NCBI GenBank assembly: GCA_028683995.1
Contig: JAQUGU010000002.1
Location: 8,316-27,763 of the forward strand
DNA length: 19,448 nucleotides
Origin: Syntrophomonadaceae bacterium
Lineage (GTDB): Bacteria; Bacillota; Syntrophomonadia; Syntrophomonadales; Syntrophomonadaceae
Reading direction: 5' to 3'
Positions within the stretch are counted from its first letter, which is position 1; each line of letters begins with the position of its first letter. The translations under genes and the position numbers were made by a program. Positions 13,703 to 19,448 of this stretch are shown piece by piece. The notes under the pieces are model-generated. The model ran no database searches. It was given only the letters and a program-made list of their open reading frames with translations, and was not told the DNA's origin.

Positions 13703-13731
13703 CCAGGGCGAACACATGGGTTCGCCCCTAC
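13703..13731. repeat. Dispersed-repeat-like palindrome (GGGCGAAC...GTTCGCCC)
   Basis: GGGCGAAC (13706-13713) and GTTCGCCC (13720-13727) are exact complements around a 6-nt loop, flanked by CAG and CTACA. Elements with this look, reading GTAGGGGCGAAC on one strand, recur in intergenic regions of many bacterial genomes. A second small hairpin, CCCTC/GAGGG, lies at about 13744-13758. No gene is present in 13675-13813. Confidence 0.5.
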
Positions 13732-13813
13732 AGTTTCCCAGTCCCCTCATCGCGAGGGTAGTACATCCTACCATTTTCATCGGCGGTTATGCCCTTCGGA
13801 AATGGGTGGGTAA

Positions 13814-16459
13814 TTAGCCGTTATTTAGTTTGGCCTGGGCTGCTGCCAACCGGGCTACCGGTATACGATAGGGTGAACAGCTTACATAATCCAGTCCGAT
13901 TATATGGCAAAACTCTATGGAGCTTGGTTCTCCCCCATGTTCCCCGCAGATACCCATAAGTATGTCCATTTTCACTCCCCGGGCTTTTTTCTCCGCCATC
14001 TGCATCAGGCTGCCAACACCCTTGCGATCTAAAACCGCAAAAGGATTATCCTTTATAATCTTTTTATCCAGGTAAACTGGTATAAATTTACCTTCAGCAT
14101 CATCACGGCTAAAGCCAAAGGTAGTCTGGGTCAGGTCGTTGGTACCAAAAGAGAAGAACTCCGCTTCGGCTGCCAGCTCGTCAGCAACTATACAGGCCCG
14201 CGGAAGTTCCAGCATGGTTCCCAGGGCAAATTCCAATTCTACGCCACTCTCCGCCTTAACCTGTTCATATACATCGAGGATCTCATCTTTAAGAGAGACA
14301 AATTCGGCCACATCCATAACCAGAGGTATCTCAATCTCAGCAAAGGTCTCTACTTTTTCCTGCTGTAAACGAACCATAGCCTCAAAAATGCCCCGCGCCT
14401 GCATTCGGTATATTTCCGGGAAGGTTAAGCCCAGGCGACATCCTCTATGACCCAGCATGGGATTAGCCTCACTGAGGCTCTCAATTTTCTTTAACAATTC
14501 CTGTTTGTTCCTAATCATGGCTTCATCGGCTTTTTTAAATTTCATTTCCACTATTTCTACCAGCAGTATTTCCTTATGGGGTAGGAATTCATGCAGAGGT
14601 GGATCGAGCAGGCGAATAGTTACCGGATATGGTGCCATAGCCTTCAATATTCCGTAAAAGTCCTCCCTCTGGAACGGAAGCAGCTTCGCCAGGGCTTTTT
14701 CCCGCTGCTCCAGGCTCTCCGCCAGAATCATATCCTGTACGTGCGGGAGTCGTTCCGGGGCCATAAACATATGTTCAGTGCGGCACAGACCAATACCGGT
14801 AGCTCCAAATTCCCGAGCCCGGGCCGCATCCTGGGGAGTATCAGCATTGGCTCTTACGGCCAATCGTTTAGTCTCATCGGCCCAGCGCAATAGAGTCTCA
14901 AACTCATCAGAAAGGGTAGGCTCTATCATGGAAACCTCACCCAGCATTACCCGACCGGTAGCCCCGTCTATGGTAATAATGTCACCTTCTCCAACTACCA
15001 GTCCGCCCACATAGAAACAGTTACTGTTAGCATCCAGCTTAATAGTTTCACAGCCACAAACACAGGGCTTGCCCATACCCCGAGCTACCACCGCAGCGTG
15101 GGAGGTCATTCCTCCCCGGGAGGTTAAAACCCCCTGGGCATAGATGATGCCATGGATATCATCAGGAGTAGTTTCACTTCTGACCAGAACTACTTTTTCG
15201 CCGGCCCCGCCAAGTTTTTCTGCCATATCAGCATCAAAAATCACTTTGCCAGAGGCGGCTCCAGGGGAAGCAGGAAGTCCCACCGCAATGGGCTCTAGCT
15301 TTACGCTGTTATCTATCTGCCTATGTAGGAGTTGATTAATCTGTTCCGCATCCACCCTGAGCAATGCTTCTTTTTTATTTATCAACCCCTCATTAACCAT
15401 ATCAACCGCAACTTTAACTGAAGCCCGGGCGGTGCGCTTACCATTTCTGGTCTGCAACATGTAAAGGGTTCCTTTTTCTACGGTAAACTCAATGTCCTGC
15501 AAATCACGATAGTGTTTCTCCAATTTCTCACAGGTATCAACAAACTGCTGGTAAACTGTCGGCAGTTCCTCCTGCAAGCAAGATATAGGCTTGGGAGTAC
15601 GAATACCGGCCACCACATCTTCTCCCTGGGCATTAATCAGAAACTCACCATATAGCTTACGCTCGCCGGTGGAGGGATCACGGGTAAATGCTACCCCGGT
15701 ACCACAGTCCTGTCCCATATTGCCAAAAGCCATACACTGTACATTTACTGCCGTTCCCAAATTATCATCTATTTTGTTCAGGCGGCGGTAAACAATGGCC
15801 CTTTGATTATTCCAGGAATTAAACACCGATTTAACCGCCAGAACCAACTGCTCCCTGACATCCTGGGGAAAATCAAAACCCTCCTCTTGTTTTATCAGGG
15901 ATTTATATTCGGTAATTATCTCCTGTAGCTCAGCAGCTGGAATTTCGTAGTCAAAGATAAGGCGGAGCTTACGTTTATATTTCTCCACAATTTCGTCAAA
16001 CAGGCTATGATCCAGTTCCAGAACCACATTACTAAACATCTGGATAAAGCGCCGGTAACAATCATAGGCAAAGCGTTCATCACCGGTAAGAGCGGCCAGA
16101 CCCAAAACACTTTCATCATTAAGACCCAGGTTGAGAATAGTATCCATCATACCCGGCATGGAAACAGCAGCTCCGGAACGAACTGAAACTAGTAAGGGAT
16201 TATCTTTTTTGCCGAAGCCCTTACCGGTCTGCTCCTCCAGGTTGGCCAGAGCACCAAAAACTTGATCCAACACACCGGGGGGAAATTCATTTCCAGAAGC
16301 CAGGTACTGGTTACAGGCTTCTGTGCTTATAGTAAATCCAGGAGGAACGGGCAGACCAATACGAGTCATTTCAGCCAGGTTGGCACCTTTGCCCCCCAGC
16401 AAAGAACGCATATCCGAATTCCCCTCTTCGAACATATAGACATATTTTTTGCTAGACAT
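13814..16459 (-). CDS. ppdK: Pyruvate, phosphate dikinase
   Basis: PPDK interconverts pyruvate, ATP and phosphate with PEP, AMP and pyrophosphate. The 881-residue length is full. Domains in order: the ATP-grasp nucleotide-binding part (GGKGANLAEM, 22-31; RSGAAVSMPGMMDT, 94-107), the swivelling phosphohistidine domain with GGMTSHAAVVARGMG (449-463) where H454 is the carrier and T452 the residue phosphorylated by PPSR, and the PEP/pyruvate barrel (GIGLCRTEHMF, 555-565; RLLDPPLHEF, 616-625) with catalytic C838 in GICGEHGG. The ATG at 16459 overlaps the end of ppsR by 8 nt and has a perfect AGGAGG inside ppsR, so the two are co-translated. Together with ppsR and the CcpN-like gene it makes a pyruvate/PEP control unit, fitting an anaerobe that makes PEP from pyruvate. 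Confidence 0.98.
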   Translation of the reverse strand: MSSKKYVYMFEEGNSDMRSLLGGKGANLAEMTRIGLPVPPGFTISTEACNQYLASGNEFPPGVLDQVFGALANLEEQTGKGFGKKDNPLLVSVRSGAAVSMPGMMDTILNLGLNDESVLGLAALTGDERFAYDCYRRFIQMFSNVVLELDHSLFDEIVEKYKRKLRLIFDYEIPAAELQEIITEYKSLIKQEEGFDFPQDVREQLVLAVKSVFNSWNNQRAIVYRRLNKIDDNLGTAVNVQCMAFGNMGQDCGTGVAFTRDPSTGERKLYGEFLINAQGEDVVAGIRTPKPISCLQEELPTVYQQFVDTCEKLEKHYRDLQDIEFTVEKGTLYMLQTRNGKRTARASVKVAVDMVNEGLINKKEALLRVDAEQINQLLHRQIDNSVKLEPIAVGLPASPGAASGKVIFDADMAEKLGGAGEKVVLVRSETTPDDIHGIIYAQGVLTSRGGMTSHAAVVARGMGKPCVCGCETIKLDANSNCFYVGGLVVGEGDIITIDGATGRVMLGEVSMIEPTLSDEFETLLRWADETKRLAVRANADTPQDAARAREFGATGIGLCRTEHMFMAPERLPHVQDMILAESLEQREKALAKLLPFQREDFYGILKAMAPYPVTIRLLDPPLHEFLPHKEILLVEIVEMKFKKADEAMIRNKQELLKKIESLSEANPMLGHRGCRLGLTFPEIYRMQARGIFEAMVRLQQEKVETFAEIEIPLVMDVAEFVSLKDEILDVYEQVKAESGVELEFALGTMLELPRACIVADELAAEAEFFSFGTNDLTQTTFGFSRDDAEGKFIPVYLDKKIIKDNPFAVLDRKGVGSLMQMAEKKARGVKMDILMGICGEHGGEPSSIEFCHIIGLDYVSCSPYRIPVARLAAAQAKLNNG

Positions 16460-17333
16460 TGCTCAACCTCCTATAGTAGATTTCCAATATTTTGCTGGCA
16501 GTCTCTTCCACCGCCCGGTTAGTTACATCAATTACCGGGCAACCCAACCTTTTCATAATTCCCCTGGAATACTCGATTTCTTCCAGTATGCGTTCAGGAT
16601 TAGCATAACTGGCCTGACCTTTTAAACCCAGCGTCTTAAGCCTTTCCGCCCGGATATGATTTAACTGTTCCGGGTTTATGGTTAAGCCAATAACCTTGCC
16701 CCGTTCCACTTTAAAGAGTTCTTCCGGTGGGGTTACTTCAGGAACCAGCGGGACATTGGCAACTTTAATGCGTTTATGGGCCAAATACATGGACAACGGT
16801 GTTTTTGAAGTGCGGGAAACCCCTACCAGTACTATATCAGCCAGGCTAATACCACGCGGGTCTTTGCCGTCATCGTAACGAACGGCAAATTCCACAGCTT
16901 CCACCCGGCGATAATACATTTCGTCCACCTTACGTAACAGGCCTGGTTCTCTTTTAGGCTCTATGCTGCTAACCTTTTTGAAAGCCTCAATTAAGGGGCC
17001 GACAATGTCTACACATACCACATTATACTTACCAGCCTCGGCTCTCAAGTGTTCGGCCAGCTCATCTATGACCAGGGTATAGGCAATTATGGAATTGTTA
17101 CTGCTAGCCTGATGTACGATCTCATCCAGGGTATCAGTATCAGATATGTTAGGTATTCTTCTGATTTCCATAGTACCTGAGTTAAACTGGCTGGCCGCTG
17201 CACGAACAACCATCTCCGCAGTTTCCCCGATAGAATCAGATACTATAAATACTTTGGGTAAATGATCCAGCAAAGCAAAAACCTCCATTTTCCGGCTAAA
17301 TGTCCGAACCCCATACTGACCCGGAACAACCAT
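16452..17333 (-). CDS. ppsR: PPDK regulatory protein (PPSR/DUF299): kinase and pyrophosphorylase
   Basis: PPSR inactivates PPDK by ADP-dependent phosphorylation of a threonine next to the catalytic histidine and reactivates it by phosphate-dependent dephosphorylation. Family marks: FIVSDSIGETAEMVVRAA (29-46) and the P-loop-like GVSRTSKTPLS (171-181), followed by KVANVPLVPEVTPP. Length is 293 residues from the first ATG. That ATG (17333) has no ribosome binding site; the ATG at 17288 (residue 16, MEVFALLD) begins nearer to where family members usually start, but also has only a weak GGAAA. The frame is the same as that of the upstream CcpN-like gene, whose TAG lies six codons before the first ATG, so re-initiation may supply translation. 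The gene overlaps ppdK, its substrate enzyme, at the 3' end. Confidence 0.96.
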   Translation of the reverse strand: MVVPGQYGVRTFSRKMEVFALLDHLPKVFIVSDSIGETAEMVVRAAASQFNSGTMEIRRIPNISDTDTLDEIVHQASSNNSIIAYTLVIDELAEHLRAEAGKYNVVCVDIVGPLIEAFKKVSSIEPKREPGLLRKVDEMYYRRVEAVEFAVRYDDGKDPRGISLADIVLVGVSRTSKTPLSMYLAHKRIKVANVPLVPEVTPPEELFKVERGKVIGLTINPEQLNHIRAERLKTLGLKGQASYANPERILEEIEYSRGIMKRLGCPVIDVTNRAVEETASKILEIYYRRLSNV

Positions 17334-17351
17334 TAATATGAATAACCAATG

Positions 17352-18002
17352 CTAGCGACTATCACTGGCCAGATCCAAGAAAAGGCGCGCTATATTGGTC
17401 TTGGTAATCTTGCCTACTACCTCCAGCTTCTCATCCCCTTCCGGGTTGATATAACTCTTTACCACTGGAAGGCTGTCAACCTCATGCTCAACAATTCTCT
17501 TAACCGCATCCACAACCGTATCATCAACTCCTGCCGTAACTATATTAGGCATACGGGTCATAATTATACTTACCGGCATTTTATGAATGTCCGCATGTCC
17601 CAGGGTAGTTTTAAGAAAATCTTTCCGAGATACAACTCCACTGAGGAAGTTCTCTTCGTCAACAATAAATATACTGCCGGTGTCCTCCATAAACAGGGTG
17701 ACAATTGCATCGTATATACTGCAATTTTCCTTCATTATTACTGGCATGGACTGTACATCCCTGACCCGGTATTGATTGAGTATTCTTTTTAGTTCATTGC
17801 CAAAACCTTCGGATTTAAAGGTGTAGCCCACCCGTGGTTTAGCTTCTAAAAATCCAGACATGGTAAGTACAGCCAGGTCTGGACGCAAGGCAGCCCTGGT
17901 CACATTTAAAAGCTCGGCTATTTTTTCACCGGTAATAGGACAATCGTTTTTAACTATTTCCAGGATTTTCTCCTGCCTATCACTTAGTTCGATATTATCC
18001 AC
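17352..18002 (-). CDS. ccpN: CcpN-like transcriptional regulator (HTH plus two CBS domains)
   Basis: This 216-residue protein begins with a winged helix-turn-helix (LSDRQEKILEIV, 6-17; KIAELLNVTRAALRPDLAVL, 27-46; wing LEAKPRVGY, 52-60) and continues with two CBS domains (about 80-135 and 143-213), which usually sense adenine nucleotides. The layout and the position before ppsR match CcpN (YqzB) of Bacillus, which represses gluconeogenic genes (gapB, pckA) on glucose. Here ppdK is in the same cluster and is a likely target. The start is GTG at 18002: the frame has a stop two codons upstream and no better codon follows; only AGG lies close upstream, so initiation looks weak. It follows glyS by 87 bp. 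The stop TAG is in frame with ppsR. Confidence 0.9.
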   Translation of the reverse strand: MDNIELSDRQEKILEIVKNDCPITGEKIAELLNVTRAALRPDLAVLTMSGFLEAKPRVGYTFKSEGFGNELKRILNQYRVRDVQSMPVIMKENCSIYDAIVTLFMEDTGSIFIVDEENFLSGVVSRKDFLKTTLGHADIHKMPVSIIMTRMPNIVTAGVDDTVVDAVKRIVEHEVDSLPVVKSYINPEGDEKLEVVGKITKTNIARLFLDLASDSR

Positions 18003-18089
18003 CGCCTATTATGTGCTATACTTTTTAGCTTAAAAGGCACTAATTATATATACTATATCATTTAAAAATATCCTGTTGAAGAGATTTTT

Positions 18090-19448
18090 TTATATCACGA
18101 TTTTTGAGAAATCAGCAATGAAATTACATAAATTGGCTATCGCTTTCAACAGGCCCAGACGGGCAGCTTTCAGTTCTGCAACATCAACCATTACCATTAC
18201 TGCGTTAAAGAAATCATCCACTTCAGGGCGCAACTGTGCCAGCATTTTACAGGCACCCAGGTAATCGCGGGCATTAATGCTACGGTAGACATCGAACTTA
18301 ATGAGATTAAAATTGCGATTAAGATTAATTTCACTCTCATCTACCAGTACTTCTACATTTATACTGTCATCTCCCCATTTTTTAGTCAGATTGTGACAGC
18401 GATTGTAGACCACCATAAAATCTTCGAATATCTCAGACTGGCGCAATTCCTGCAGGGCTTTTATGCGGGTGGAAATATCGGTAATATCATGAGAAGATAC
18501 AGCCAGAGCAGCATCGATAAGATCATAAGAATACCCCCGTTCCAGTAGTACCCCGCGCATTCGCTGCACAATAAACTCCATTACCTCGGATATGGTATCC
18601 TCACGGCTGCTGTCTGTTTGAATGGCAGCAAAATTATCATAGGCCTTGCCCACCAGAGCTGCCAGATCCAGACTGAGCCCGCTATCCAGAATAATGTGTA
18701 CTATACCCATGGCCTGGCGCCTTAAAGCATATGGATCCTGGGAGCCGCTGGGTTTTATGCCGATAGCAAAACAACCTGCCAGGTTATCAATTTTCTCGGC
18801 CAGACTTAAAACCTTACCGCTCTCGCTGGCCGGTAAAATGTCCCCCGCCGAACGAGGCAGGTAATGCTCAAAAATAGCCTGGCTAACTTCCGCTTGCTCC
18901 CCGCTCTTTATAGCATAGTACCGGCCCATTATTCCCTGCAGCTCAGAAAACTCAAAAACCATACTGCTTACCAAATCTGCTTTACATAATAGGGCCGCGC
19001 GTTTCAGGGTAGCTGCATCGCTTAAACCGCAGGCTTCACCAATAGACACGGCCAGAGTCTGCAGCCGCTCCACCTTATCCATAATACTGCCCAGGCGCTC
19101 GTGAAAGAGTACCTCTTTAAGGCCGGTTACCATATCTGCCAGGGGCTTACGGGTATCCTCATTCCAGAAAAACAGGGCGTCTTCCAGGCGAGCCTTTAGC
19201 ACTCTTTCATTACCGGCCCTGACCATATCGAGGCTGTAATCAGTTCCATTACGTACCCCGATAAAACCGGGCATAAGTTGCCCTTGATTATCGAAGACCG
19301 GAAAATAGCGCTGGTGCTCAATCATGGATGTAGTCAATACTTCCGGCGGTACCTGCAAATAGGACGGAGAAAACTGGCCATAAAAAGCGGTCGGGTATTC
19401 CAAAAGATAAGTTATCTCCTCCAGCAGATCCTCATTTTCCATAGGCCG
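18090..19448 (-). CDS. glyS: Glycine--tRNA ligase beta subunit (C-terminal part, gene runs off the window)
   Basis: GlyS with GlyQ forms the alpha2beta2 glycyl-tRNA synthetase. The frame is open to the right edge (two more codons beyond the ATG at 19442), so this is the C-terminal 452 residues of a protein that is usually around 690. Clear family segments: LLEEITYLLEYPTAFYGQF near the start of the visible part, TTSMIEHQRYFPVFD, GNERVLKARLEDALFFW, and KIDNLAGCFAIGIKPSGSQDPYALRRQAMGI (core KPSGSQDPYALRR). The C-terminal anticodon-binding-like helical domain is present through to LCNFIADFSKIVI. The ATG at 19442 is internal, not the true start. It is the upstream-most gene of the glyS-ccpN-ppsR-ppdK series; glyQ should lie just outside the window. 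Confidence 0.97.
   Translation of the reverse strand, partial: RPMENEDLLEEITYLLEYPTAFYGQFSPSYLQVPPEVLTTSMIEHQRYFPVFDNQGQLMPGFIGVRNGTDYSLDMVRAGNERVLKARLEDALFFWNEDTRKPLADMVTGLKEVLFHERLGSIMDKVERLQTLAVSIGEACGLSDAATLKRAALLCKADLVSSMVFEFSELQGIMGRYYAIKSGEQAEVSQAIFEHYLPRSAGDILPASESGKVLSLAEKIDNLAGCFAIGIKPSGSQDPYALRRQAMGIVHIILDSGLSLDLAALVGKAYDNFAAIQTDSSREDTISEVMEFIVQRMRGVLLERGYSYDLIDAALAVSSHDITDISTRIKALQELRQSEIFEDFMVVYNRCHNLTKKWGDDSINVEVLVDESEINLNRNFNLIKFDVYRSINARDYLGACKMLAQLRPEVDDFFNAVMVMVDVAELKAARLGLLKAIANLCNFIADFSKIVI

Noticed and set aside
19440..19442. ATG at 19442 as the glyS start
   Set aside because: The frame stays open to the window edge, and the visible protein starts in the middle of the GlyS family sequence.
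1..19448. CRISPR array, prophage, toxin-antitoxin or defence genes
   Set aside because: No regularly spaced repeats, integrase, transposase, phage or recognisable defence or toxin protein was found on either strand.

Overview
The window looks like chromosomal core sequence from an anaerobic, Gram-positive-type (Firmicutes/Clostridia) bacterium, possibly close to Syntrophomonas. The placement rests on family-level resemblance: a SigA-type primary sigma factor, strong AGGAGG-type ribosome binding sites, the ylxM-ffh pair, a CcpN/PPSR/PpdK gluconeogenic module, and the order glyS-ccpN-ppsR ... dnaG-rpoD, which parallels the Bacillus glyQS-yqzB-yqfL-dnaG-sigA neighbourhood. The species is an inference; no rRNA is present.

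Layout, left to right. (1) 14-1715, minus: ylxM-ffh, the signal recognition particle GTPase and its usual small partner, behind a near-consensus promoter. (2) 1946-4116, plus: a divergent DegV/FakB-type fatty-acid-binding protein, then two uncharacterised genes, one exported and cysteine-containing, the other a two-helix membrane protein. (3) 4143-5888, minus: an HD-GYP phosphodiesterase-like protein and a small double zinc-ribbon protein with a structured leader. (4) 6284-6836, minus: tRNA-Val(UAC), tRNA-Glu(UUC) and tRNA-Met(CAU) as one unit, and tRNA-Asn(GUU) as a separate unit with its own promoter and terminator; an inverted-repeat element lies between the Glu and Met genes. (5) 6896-11029, minus: dgt-like, dnaG and rpoD, the macromolecular synthesis cluster, with dnaG and rpoD 2 bp apart. 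(6) 11188-13624: an Fe-S-flavoprotein-like gene (minus) and a FapA/DUF342 gene (plus). (7) 13814-19448, minus: glyS (5' end outside the window), ccpN-like, ppsR, ppdK.

Functional links. CcpN-like (a CBS-domain repressor type), PPSR (a kinase/pyrophosphorylase that switches PPDK off and on) and PPDK form a self-contained pyruvate/PEP control module; the PPDK target Thr-Ser-His is intact, and ppdK overlaps ppsR with an AGGAGG site inside the ppsR end. DnaG, SigA and the dGTPase-like protein serve replication priming, transcription initiation and dNTP control. YlxM-Ffh serves co-translational membrane targeting.

Most of the window is ordinary core genome, and I do not see a defence island, CRISPR array, prophage or complete insertion sequence. 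The most interesting signals are non-coding: a leader that could sequester the ribosome binding site of the zinc-ribbon gene, two mutually exclusive hairpins in the gene-free stretch beside the tRNA cluster, nested palindromes in the ylxM/degV divergent region, and several dispersed-repeat-like palindromes.
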